This document shows, in pieces, positions 34,705 to 42,427 of a DNA stretch of 64,000 nt; the first letter of the stretch is position 1, and every line of letters starts with the position of its first letter. Both the position numbers and the translations under genes were made by a program. The stretch is from an uncultured Collinsella sp. (lineage in GTDB: Bacteria; Actinomycetota; Coriobacteriia; Coriobacteriales; Coriobacteriaceae). The DNA lies in NCBI GenBank assembly GCA_900757495.1, contig CAAENX010000014.1:1-64000 (forward strand). The letters are read 5' to 3'. The notes below the pieces were generated by a model. That model made no database searches. It saw nothing but the letters and a program-made list of their open reading frames with translations, and was not told where the DNA came from.

Positions 34705-36102
34705 TTAGGCGCGCTCGAGGAAGGCCTTGTAGCCGCGGTAGGCCTCGTAGATGTCGGCCTTGTTGGCGACCTCCCACAGGGCGTGCATGGACAGGACGGC
34801 AACGCCGGAGTCGATGACGTTCATGCCGTACTTGGCCATGATGTAGGCGATGGTGCCGCCGCCGCCTGCGTTGACGCGGCCGAGCTCGCAGGTCTGGAAG
34901 TCCACGCCGGCCTCGTCCATGATGTCGCGGATGAGGGCCACATACTCGGCGTCGGCGTCGTTGGAGCCGCCCTTGCCGCGGCTGCCCGTGTACTTGTTAA
35001 AGCACAGGCCGCGACCCATGAAGGCTGCGTTCTTGGTCTCGAACTTGCCGGCATAGCCCGGGTCGAAGCCGGCAGACACGTCAGAGGAGAGCATGCGGCT
35101 GCGGGCGAGCGCGCGGCGCAGGGCCAGCGGGCTATCCTCGCCGGCGAGCGTCATGATCTCGGCGACGGTGTTCTCGAAGAAGCGGCTCGTCATGCCGGTG
35201 GCGCCCACGGAGCCGATCTCCTCCTTGTCGACAATGAGCGTGATGCTCGTGCGCTCCACGTTGGCGACGTTGATCTGGGCGAGCATGGAGGGGTAGGCAC
35301 AGACGCGGTCGTCGTGGCCATAGCCCAAGATCATGGAGCGGTCGAGGCCCATGTCGCGGGCGGGGCCGGCGGGCACGACCTCGATCTCGGCGGAGAGGAA
35401 GTCCTCCTCCTCGACGTCGTACTGCTCCTTGAGGATATCCAGGAACATCTGCTTGACGGGTTCCTTGGGGGCGTCCTTGTCGTCCTCGTCAAACTTGACG
35501 GGGCGGCCGCCCACGATCACGTCGAGGATCTCGGCGTCGACGGCGTCCTTGGCGGGCTTGGCCATCTGCTCGCTCGAGAGGTGGATCAGCAGGTCGGAGA
35601 TGGTAAAGACCGGGTCGTCAGCCTTGTCACCGATGTTGATGTCGACGGTGGTGCCGTCCTTTTTGCAGATGACGCCTACGAGTGCGAGCGGGGAAGCGAC
35701 CCAGTGGTAGCTCTTGACGCCGCCATAGTAGTGCGTGTCGAGATAAGCCATGTCGCCGGCCTCGAAGGCGGGGTTCTGCTTGAGGTCCAGGCGCGGCGAG
35801 TCCACGTGGGCGCCCAGGATGTTAAAGCCCTGCTCGAGCGGGGCGGTTCCCAGGTTGACGAGCATCAGGTCCTTGCCGTGGTTGGCGGCGAACACCTTGT
35901 CGCCGGCCTTGAGCTCGCGGCCCTCGGCGATCACAGTCTCCAGGTCGACGTAGCCCGCCTCCTCGGCCATCTTGATGCCGGTCTTGACGCACAAGCGCTC
36001 GGTCTTGTTCTCGCTCAAAAACTGCTTATAGCCGCGGCAAAGCTCCTCGAGCTCCTCGATTTGCTGTGGCGTGTACTTTTTCCATGCGCAGGGACGCTCC
36101 AT
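34705..36102 (-). CDS. M18-family aminopeptidase
   Basis: A 465-residue zinc aminopeptidase of family M18 (aspartyl/aminopeptidase I type). Metal ligands lie in the AHVDSPRLDLK motif (His and Asp), the DKEEIGSVGATG motif (catalytic Glu and Glu) and the C-terminal VLSMHALWEVA motif (His). Members release N-terminal residues from peptides and work in the cytoplasm as large complexes. ATG 36102 follows AAAGGAG at nine bases; the frame stays open further upstream only by chance, opposite polA. Confidence 0.93.
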   Translation of the reverse strand: MERPCAWKKYTPQQIEELEELCRGYKQFLSENKTERLCVKTGIKMAEEAGYVDLETVIAEGRELKAGDKVFAANHGKDLMLVNLGTAPLEQGFNILGAHVDSPRLDLKQNPAFEAGDMAYLDTHYYGGVKSYHWVASPLALVGVICKKDGTTVDINIGDKADDPVFTISDLLIHLSSEQMAKPAKDAVDAEILDVIVGGRPVKFDEDDKDAPKEPVKQMFLDILKEQYDVEEEDFLSAEIEVVPAGPARDMGLDRSMILGYGHDDRVCAYPSMLAQINVANVERTSITLIVDKEEIGSVGATGMTSRFFENTVAEIMTLAGEDSPLALRRALARSRMLSSDVSAGFDPGYAGKFETKNAAFMGRGLCFNKYTGSRGKGGSNDADAEYVALIRDIMDEAGVDFQTCELGRVNAGGGGTIAYIMAKYGMNVIDSGVAVLSMHALWEVANKADIYEAYRGYKAFLERA

Positions 36103-36268
36103 GACGCAGGCTCCTTTCGGATCGATCGTGCTGGTTGATGTACCGTGAGCCATCGTATCACGCGCGGGCCCGCGGCGGCGGGGAAGCTTGATGTGCTGTG
36201 GCTGTGGGGCGGGGAGCGTGTAAACTGGTGTGAGCAAGCCGTGCCCAGCCCAAAGCGAGGTATTCAAT

Positions 36269-39019
36269 ATGTCTGACAAGCGCCGTACCTTTGCCGTCAT
36301 CGACGGCAACTCGCTCATGCACCGCGCCTTCCACGCCGTGCCGCCCACCATGAACGCGCCGGACGGTCGTCCCACCAACGCGATCTTTGGCTTTTTGAAT
36401 ATGTTCCTCAAGATGATTGACGCCTTTAATCCCGACGGCGTTGTCGTGGCGTTTGACAAGGGCAAGCCGCGCGTGCGCATGGAGATGCTGCCGCAGTACA
36501 AGGCTCAGCGCCCGCCCATGGACCCCGATCTGCACGCACAGTTTCCCATGATTAAGGAGCTGCTCGCCGCACTCAACGTGCCGATTTTGCAGTCCGAGGG
36601 CTGGGAAGGCGATGACATCTTGGGCACTATGGCGCGCCTGGGCGAGCAGGCCGGCTGTGATATGTTGCTGGTGACCGGTGATCGCGATATGTATCAGCTC
36701 GTGACCGAGCACGTTAACGTGGTCTCGACCCGCAAGGGCCTGTCCGACGTGGCGATCATGACGCCCGAGAGCGTGGACGATCTGTATCACGGCATCACGC
36801 CGGCGCTCGTGCCCGATTTTTATGGTCTGAAGGGCGACACGTCCGACAACATCCCCGGCGTGCCGGGCATCGGCCCCAAAAAGGCGAGCGCGCTCATTGC
36901 GCAGTACGGTAGCCTGGACGAGGTCATCGCACACGCCGACGAGGTCAAGGGCAAGATGGGAGAAAACCTGCGCGCGCACATCGATGATGCGCTGCTGAGC
37001 CGCAAGGTCGCAACCATCCGCACCGATGCACCCGTTGAGCTCGATTTTGAGGCGACGTCCTTCCCGGCGTTTTCCGCCGATGAGGTTTCCGCGGCACTGG
37101 GCACGCTCGGCATCACCGCCATGCAGAACCGTTTCTTGGCGCTGATCGGCGGCGAGGGTGGCGCTGCTGCCACTGTCGGCACGTTTGAGATGCCCGCCGT
37201 TTTGCGCGCAGCCGCCGGCGATACTGACGCGCTTGGTGCCGTTGCAGATGAGGTCTCCCGCGCGATTGATGTCGGCGAGTGGGTCGCCGCCGTGGTGGAC
37301 GATGACAAGGAAGAGGGCGCGCTCTTTGGGCTGACGCGCACGCTGTGGTTGGCGACGTCCAAGGGCCTGTTTGCGCTCGAGGAGGGCGACAGCGGTGCGG
37401 CGGCTGAGGTTGAGGGCTTCAACTTCGCCCACGGCGTGATTGCCGGCGTGCTCGCGCGTCTGTTTATGGAAGGCCGTGTGGCGAGCCCGGATACGAAGGC
37501 GCTGCTGCATGAGCTTTCGCCCGTCGACTCTTCTGAGCCCGAGCTCATGGACCCGCTGTCCGCTGATTCCACGCGTATCTTCGATACCGTGGTCGCTGCC
37601 TATCTGCTGGATTCCGATCGCTCCGAGTTCGATGAGGCGTATCTGGCCGATACCTATCTGCAGATGGCGCTGCCTGCGGCGCGCGGCGCAGAGGGTGCCG
37701 GCGAGGACGCTCCTGCGCCTGCCGCCCGTACTGCGGCCTTGACGCTGGCGCTCGTGGCACCGTTGCGCGAGTGCATGGCCCGTGAGAATGCCGCCAACGT
37801 GTTCGATGGCATCGAGATGCCGCTCGTGCCGGTGCTTGCCAAGATGGAGCGCGCGGGCATGCTCGTGGACCCCGACCGCCTGCACAGTCTGTCCGAGGGC
37901 CTGGCGACCCAGATTTCCGAGGTTGAGCGCAGCATTCGCGACCTGGCTGGCGACGAGACCTTTAACATCGGCAGCCCCATGCAGCTCTCGCACGTGCTGT
38001 TTGATGTTATGGGGCTTCCGACCAAGGGCCTCAAAAAGACCAAGCGCGGCTACTATTCGACCAACGCCAAGGTGTTGAGCGACCTTGCCCGCGACCACGA
38101 GATCGTGCGCCTGATTTTGGACTGGCGCGAGAAGTCCAAGATTAAGTCGACCTATCTGGACACGCTGGGCCCGCTGCGCCGTGGTGACGGTCGCGTGCAC
38201 ACCACGTACAACCAGACCATTACCGCAACGGGACGTCTGTCCTCGAGCGACCCGAACCTGCAGAACATTCCGACGCGCTCTGAGCTGGGTCGTACCGTCA
38301 AGACGGCGTTCTCGGCGGGCGAGGGCAGCGTCTTTTTGGCGGTGGACTACTCGCAGATCGAGCTACGTCTACTCGCGCATCTCTCGGGTGACGAGCACCT
38401 GGTGCGCGCCTTTAACGAGGGCGAGGACTTCCACGCCGAGACGGCCGCGCGCGTGTTTGGCGTGCCGGTTTCCGAGGTAACGCCCGACCTGCGCAGCCGC
38501 GCCAAGGCCGTGAACTTTGGCATCGTGTACGGTCAGCAGGCCTACGGTCTGTCGCAGTCGCTGCACATCTCGATGGCCGAGGCGCGCGACATGATCGACC
38601 GCTACTACGAGGCCTACCCGGGTGTGCGTACGTTCCTCGACAATGTGGTGGCGCGAGCCAAGCAGACGGGCTATGCCGAGACCATGTATGGCCGCAGACG
38701 CCATATTCCCGAGCTCAAGGCCAAAAACCCACAGCTCCGCGGCTTTGGTGAGCGCACGGCCATGAACCACCCCATGCAGGGCACCGCCGCCGACATCATC
38801 AAGATCGCCATGGCCCGCGTAAGCCGCCGTTTGGAAGAAGAAGGCTTTGCCGCCCACATGATTCTGCAGGTACACGACGAACTGGACTTTGAGTGCCCCG
38901 TCGACGAAGTCGAGCGCCTCACCGCCATGGTCCGCGACGCCATGGAACACGTAGTAGACCTCCGCGTCCCCCTAATCGCCGAAGCCAGCACCGGCATAAC
39001 CTGGGCCGACGCGAAATAG
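36269..39019 (+). CDS. polA: DNA polymerase I
   Basis: A 916-residue polymerase for Okazaki-fragment processing and repair. The 5 prime-3 prime exonuclease domain (residues 1 to about 290, IDGNSLMHRAFHA, GDRDMYQLV, GIGPKKA) is intact. The middle domain (about 300-500) lacks clear exonuclease acidic motifs and is probably inactive for proofreading. The polymerase domain has motif A VDYSQIELRLLAHLSGD, motif B RSRAKAVNFGIVYG and motif C VHDELDFE. ATG 36269 follows GCGAGG. The last 60 codons lie in an A+C-rich tract with codon use unlike the rest of the gene. Confidence 0.96.
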   Translation: MSDKRRTFAVIDGNSLMHRAFHAVPPTMNAPDGRPTNAIFGFLNMFLKMIDAFNPDGVVVAFDKGKPRVRMEMLPQYKAQRPPMDPDLHAQFPMIKELLAALNVPILQSEGWEGDDILGTMARLGEQAGCDMLLVTGDRDMYQLVTEHVNVVSTRKGLSDVAIMTPESVDDLYHGITPALVPDFYGLKGDTSDNIPGVPGIGPKKASALIAQYGSLDEVIAHADEVKGKMGENLRAHIDDALLSRKVATIRTDAPVELDFEATSFPAFSADEVSAALGTLGITAMQNRFLALIGGEGGAAATVGTFEMPAVLRAAAGDTDALGAVADEVSRAIDVGEWVAAVVDDDKEEGALFGLTRTLWLATSKGLFALEEGDSGAAAEVEGFNFAHGVIAGVLARLFMEGRVASPDTKALLHELSPVDSSEPELMDPLSADSTRIFDTVVAAYLLDSDRSEFDEAYLADTYLQMALPAARGAEGAGEDAPAPAARTAALTLALVAPLRECMARENAANVFDGIEMPLVPVLAKMERAGMLVDPDRLHSLSEGLATQISEVERSIRDLAGDETFNIGSPMQLSHVLFDVMGLPTKGLKKTKRGYYSTNAKVLSDLARDHEIVRLILDWREKSKIKSTYLDTLGPLRRGDGRVHTTYNQTITATGRLSSSDPNLQNIPTRSELGRTVKTAFSAGEGSVFLAVDYSQIELRLLAHLSGDEHLVRAFNEGEDFHAETAARVFGVPVSEVTPDLRSRAKAVNFGIVYGQQAYGLSQSLHISMAEARDMIDRYYEAYPGVRTFLDNVVARAKQTGYAETMYGRRRHIPELKAKNPQLRGFGERTAMNHPMQGTAADIIKIAMARVSRRLEEEGFAAHMILQVHDELDFECPVDEVERLTAMVRDAMEHVVDLRVPLIAEASTGITWADAK

Positions 39020-39053
39020 GAAAGCAACCACAGTTCCAAAGTAACCAAAAACA

Positions 39054-39090
39054 GAAGGACGCCCCTCATCAACAAGGAGCGTCCTTCGTT
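39054..39090 (+). terminator. Terminator-like hairpin after polA
   Basis: GAAGGACGC (39054-39062) pairs with GCGTCCTTC (39079-39087) around a 16-base loop; only two T residues follow directly. Confidence 0.6.
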
Positions 39091-39155
39091 CAATTAAATT
39101 CAGCCAAAGTATCTAGGCGCCAAGACGCCATCCAGGCGGCAAGCAAGTCACCGCA

Positions 39156-39285
39156 GGACCTGGCCGGGCGAGGCGGGTAAGTTTTTCGTAGATTCCGCAC
39201 GAGCCGGAAAGCACTTAATGTGCTTTCCGAGCGAGCCCAGGACCTGACCGAACGAAAAACTAACCCGCCTCGCCCGGCCAGGTCC
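39156..39285. repeat. Very long intergenic inverted repeat
   Basis: Arms of 34 bp at 39156-39189 and 39252-39285 match at 33 positions (left arm begins GGACCTGGCCGGGCGAGGCG). The centre has a second perfect hairpin, GGAAAGCAC-TTAAT-GTGCTTTCC (39206-39228). It lies between convergent polA and the HAD gene and could terminate both, but its size and nested layout go beyond a normal terminator. Its layout and A+C-rich left flank with TCAGCCAAA (39100) match the element at 24652-24759. Confidence 0.85.
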
Positions 39286-39296
39286 GACGATCTGCG

Positions 39297-40124
39297 TTAA
39301 CGAGCCGCCAAGATGGCGTCGATGAGCGTCAGTACGCCCCCGTCGTTGTTGCTCGGAATGCGCCACTTGGCGTGCGCGTTCATGTGCTCCTCGGCATTGT
39401 CCACGATAAAGCTGTGACCGACGCGCTCCAGCATGGGGATGTCGTTGTAGGTGTCGCCCACGGCGGCAGCATCGGCAATATCGATGCCCAACTGCTCGCA
39501 CAGGTGCGCGACGCCGGCGCCCTTGTCGACGCCCAGGTTCATAAAGTCGATCCACTCGCGCCCGGCGTTGGTGACGTAGAGCTTGTCCGAGAACTCGGGG
39601 CTATAGGTCTCGCGGAAAGCGGGCTCGGCGTCGTAGCCGGGGAAGAAGATCGAAATCTTGTTGGACTCGAGATCAATGCCCTCAAAGCTGTCGACGTAGT
39701 TGATTGTGTTGTAGTAGACGCTGATCTCGTCGTGGTATTGATGGTCGCGGGCAAGTACGTAGAACTCGTCGAAGCAGCACAGGACGGGGACAGCGCGAGG
39801 ATCCTCCGAGGCACGGCTCAAGACCTGCTGATACAGTTCCACGTCAATATTGCTCTTATAGATATAGCTACCGCGATAGATCACGCACGCTCCGTTATCG
39901 GGACAAAAAGCGAGGCGGTTCTTAATGCCCTCGAACATTTCCTCGAGCTTGGGGGCGGGACGTCCGCTGGCGGGGCAGAATACGATGCCCGCGTCGGCGA
40001 GCTTGTCCAGGCGCTCATCAAGACCCTGGGGCAGCACACGCTCGTCGGTCAGCAGCGTCTTGTCCATATCGACGGCGAGAATCTTAATGTTGCCGATGTT
40101 GGCGTCCGATTCGTAAGTTTGCAT
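39297..40124 (-). CDS. HAD-superfamily (Cof-type) phosphatase
   Basis: A 275-residue HAD hydrolase of the Cof/IIB class, which act on sugar phosphates, FMN or similar small phosphoesters. Motif I VDMDKTLL carries D19 and D21, motif II is in the CPASGR segment, and motif IV is GDTYNDIPM. The cap domain is between about residues 90 and 200. The substrate cannot be named. ATG 40124 is preceded by GAAAGGCGC on the minus strand. It is divergent from the arginine leader region. Confidence 0.88.
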   Translation of the reverse strand: MQTYESDANIGNIKILAVDMDKTLLTDERVLPQGLDERLDKLADAGIVFCPASGRPAPKLEEMFEGIKNRLAFCPDNGACVIYRGSYIYKSNIDVELYQQVLSRASEDPRAVPVLCCFDEFYVLARDHQYHDEISVYYNTINYVDSFEGIDLESNKISIFFPGYDAEPAFRETYSPEFSDKLYVTNAGREWIDFMNLGVDKGAGVAHLCEQLGIDIADAAAVGDTYNDIPMLERVGHSFIVDNAEEHMNAHAKWRIPSNNDGGVLTLIDAILAAR

Positions 40125-40398
40125 AAAAATGCGCCTTTCGTTTCGAGATTGTTTCAGACGTTATAACCATCAACTAGTAGTCGAGCGTATTTTCGCAGGA
40201 ATGGTGCGTATTTGCACTGCAATTCACAAACTAATGAAAAAACTTTTCAGAAATTTGAATTTGTCGCTTGCGCAGCGTGCACTTTATCGTAATATAGCGA
40301 CCATCGAAAACGGAGACGGAAAAACAACCGCTTACCGAGGAAAAGGTACCGTTTACGATATTAGAATTGCGCCCGGCGATAGGTGAAAGGAGAGGCAG
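40125..40398. promoter_or_regulatory. AT-rich intergenic region between the HAD gene and the arginine leader
   Basis: The region should hold the divergent promoters of the HAD gene and the argG leader. TTGTCG (40261-40266) and TTATCG (40284-40289) are 17 bp apart and could be a weak plus-strand promoter. I see no convincing ArgR box, although AATTTGAATTTG near 40250 is AT-rich enough to be compared. No coding sequence is apparent. Confidence 0.35.
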
Positions 40399-40473
40399 AT
40401 GCAGTTCGTAAAGATCATCACTACTGCAGACAATGCCATCCGACGCCAGCGCGCAATTTCCCGACGACGATAA
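40399..40473 (+). CDS. Putative arginine leader peptide of argG
   Basis: A 24-codon ORF with AAAGGAG six bases before its ATG, a textbook ribosome site. Six of the last ten residues are Arg (IRRQRAISRRR then stop), and four of these use CGA, a codon uncommon in the surrounding genes, which favour CGC and CGT. The last three codons and the stop overlap a hairpin and are followed by a larger GC-rich hairpin. The gene downstream is argG. This is the layout of a ribosome-mediated attenuator sensing charged Arg-tRNA. The role is inferred; no homologue is known to me. Confidence 0.65.
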   Translation: MQFVKIITTADNAIRRQRAISRRR

Positions 40474-40522
40474 CAATCGTCTCTGTCCGCATGGGGCGCA
40501 ATGCCCCAACAGAGTCATTTTG
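40466..40522 (+). promoter_or_regulatory. Putative arginine attenuator hairpins
   Basis: Hairpin A is GACGAT (40466-40471)/ATCGTC (40476-40481), formed partly by the CGA CGA TAA end of the leader ORF. Hairpin B is CTCTGT (40481-40486)/ACAGAG (40509-40514) with inner TGGGGC/GCCCCA (40492-40497/40503-40508), followed by TCATTTTG. A and B share base 40481. A third pairing, GTCGT (40525-40529) with ACGAC (40541-40545), repeats the Arg-codon sequence and could compete. The T tract of hairpin B is weak. Confidence 0.55.
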
Positions 40523-40678
40523 AGGTCGTTGGGTTTTAGCACGACATTGCTGCATGTTTCTAGGGCATGTATGTGCTGATTTTTGCTATTTAACCTGATA
40601 TTGCACGGTATATGACCTTGAAATGACTTGCAACTGACCGATGTTCTAACTAGCTACCAAGGGCGAAAGGAAACAGCC

Positions 40679-41905
40679 ATGAGCAAGGAAAAAGTCGTTC
40701 TCGCATATTCCGGTGGTCTTGATACATCCGTATGTGTCAAGTGGCTCCAGGACGAAAAGAATCTCGATGTCGTTTGTGTCTGCGGCAATGTGGGCCAGGA
40801 GGAGACCGGCCTGGACGCCAAGAAGCAGAAGGCCCTCGACCTGGGCGTTCTGGATTGCCAGGTGCTCGACCTGCGCGACGAGTTCTCCGATGAGTTCCTG
40901 ACCAAAGCCATCGCAGCAAACTCCATGTACGAGAACAAGTACCCGCTGCTCTCCGCCCTGTCTCGCCCGCTGCTTGCCAAGAAGCTTGTTGAGGTCGCCC
41001 ACGAGTTTGGCGCGACCTACGTCGCCCACGGCTGCACCGGCAAGGGTAACGACCAGGTCCGTTTTGAGGCCGCTGTCAAGGCCCTCGACCCCGAGCTCAA
41101 GGTTATCGCCCCGGTTCGCGAGTGGGACCTGAAGTGCCGTCCCGACGAGGTCGCCTATGCCCACGCCCACAACGTGCCGGTTCCCGAGGGTGCCAACGAC
41201 AACCCCTACTCCATCGACGACAACCTGTGGGGTCGTGCCATTGAGTGCGGTCACCTGGAGGATCCCTGGAACGAGCCGCTCGACGACGCTTGGGTTATGA
41301 CCAAGAATCCCGTGGACACGCCGGACACCCCGACCTACACCGAGATTGAGTTTGAGGCCGGCAAGCCCGTCGCCGTCGACGGCAAGAAGATGAAGCTCTC
41401 CGAGATCGTCATCGCCCTCAACAAGATCTCCGGCGACAATGGCTTTGGCCGCCTCGATCTGGTCGAGGATCGTCTGGTGGGCCTCAAGAGCCGTGAGTGC
41501 TATGAGGTTCCCGGAGCCCTGACGCTCATCACCGCCCACAAGGCGCTCGAGGACATCTGCGTCGAGGGCGACCTGCTCAAGACCAAGATCAAGCTCGAGC
41601 AGGATTGGGCCACCGCCGTGTACAACGGCCAGTGGTACAGCCCGCTCAAAAACGCGCTCGATGCCTTTATGGCCGATACCCAGAAGTTCGTGACCGGCAC
41701 TGTCCGTCTGAAGTTCTTTAAGGGCAACTGCCATGTCGTCGGCCGCAAGAGCCCCTTCAGCCTCTACGACTACGGTCTGGCTACCTACGACCGCGACACC
41801 ACGTTTGACGAGAAGGCCAGCGCCGGCTTTATCGAGATCGATACGCTGTCGCTCAAGACGTGGGCAAAGGTCCAGGGCCCCAGCTCTGCTGCCGCCCAGG
41901 CCTAG
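40679..41905 (+). CDS. argG: Argininosuccinate synthase ArgG
   Basis: ArgG joins citrulline and aspartate at the expense of ATP, the penultimate step of arginine synthesis. The PP-loop YSGGLDTS is at residues 10-17, and AHGCTGKGNDQVRFE and the SIDDNLWGRAIECG region are conserved. Length 408 residues, normal. ATG 40679 follows GAAAGGAAA. It lies 205 bp after the putative leader peptide and about 520 bp ahead of argH, so the arginine pair is interrupted by a hairpin and a small ORF. Confidence 0.96.
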   Translation: MSKEKVVLAYSGGLDTSVCVKWLQDEKNLDVVCVCGNVGQEETGLDAKKQKALDLGVLDCQVLDLRDEFSDEFLTKAIAANSMYENKYPLLSALSRPLLAKKLVEVAHEFGATYVAHGCTGKGNDQVRFEAAVKALDPELKVIAPVREWDLKCRPDEVAYAHAHNVPVPEGANDNPYSIDDNLWGRAIECGHLEDPWNEPLDDAWVMTKNPVDTPDTPTYTEIEFEAGKPVAVDGKKMKLSEIVIALNKISGDNGFGRLDLVEDRLVGLKSRECYEVPGALTLITAHKALEDICVEGDLLKTKIKLEQDWATAVYNGQWYSPLKNALDAFMADTQKFVTGTVRLKFFKGNCHVVGRKSPFSLYDYGLATYDRDTTFDEKASAGFIEIDTLSLKTWAKVQGPSSAAAQA

Positions 41906-42060
41906 CGCCTCCTTCCCTTGGTATCCGCGCGGCCCATCCGCGTGATACATAACGGGCGCACGGGGTCCCTACCTTTCGTTATGCTTGCTGACACTTCTTA
42001 ACATCGGTGGCCCCTACGTTCCGCCCGCATATATGATGCCGCGTCTGCGGCTGAGTCCGA

Positions 42061-42088
42061 GCCCCGCCGGGGTTGTCCGGCGGGGCTC
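42061..42088 (+). terminator. GC-rich hairpin after argG
   Basis: AGCCCCGCCGG (42061-42071) pairs perfectly with CCGGCGGGGCT (42078-42088), six-base loop. CCTTCT follows rather than a pure T tract, so it may be a leaky terminator between argG and the downstream small ORF. Confidence 0.7.
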
Positions 42089-42138
42089 CTTCTATCAATT
42101 TGGCGGCTCTGCGCCTATATATATGAGGAGTATCCATT

Positions 42139-42309
42139 ATGTTCAATGCTATCGCGCATGCTTTACTTGCCCTCGCGCCCGAGTTCGATGCTGCAAGGGT
42201 CGAGGACGTCCCTATGAGCCTGAAGGCCTGGATCGATGGTTCGCAGGGCAACATCCGGAGGGAGACGTTGGGCGCCAAGTGCATGGCGCGTCACTTCTTT
42301 GCAAATTAG
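42139..42309 (+). CDS. Small ORF of 56 residues between argG and argH
   Basis: GAGGAG (42125-42130) sits eight bases before the ATG, a strong ribosome site. The peptide begins MFNAIAHALLALAPEFDAA and ends ARHFFAN; it has one Cys, one Trp and a short hydrophobic N-terminus but no clear membrane helix. I recognise no family. It could encode a real small protein or act as a cis-acting upstream ORF for argH, whose start is 118 bp after its stop. Its codons are ordinary for the region. Confidence 0.5.
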   Translation: MFNAIAHALLALAPEFDAARVEDVPMSLKAWIDGSQGNIRRETLGAKCMARHFFAN

Positions 42310-42427
42310 CTACATGGCTCCGCACACGGTGGGGAATGTGTAAAACTAGCGGTTGAAAAATCGCTTTAGCGATATGGCGCATTGCTTTGGGCGCTTGTTT
42401 TGGTATTTGGAGAAAGGGGACGGTTCC

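Noticed and set aside
34357..36138. A 593-codon plus-strand frame across yaaA and the M18 peptidase gene
   Set aside because: Rich in Val, Gly, His, Asp and Leu as typical of an antisense shadow; both minus-strand genes have intact motifs.
36158..38200. A 680-codon open frame antisense to polA
   Set aside because: Mirror image of a well-supported gene with no domain features; an artefact of codon bias.
40125..40678. ArgR operator ahead of argG
   Set aside because: AT-rich words were seen near 40250, but none formed a convincing pair of palindromic ARG boxes.
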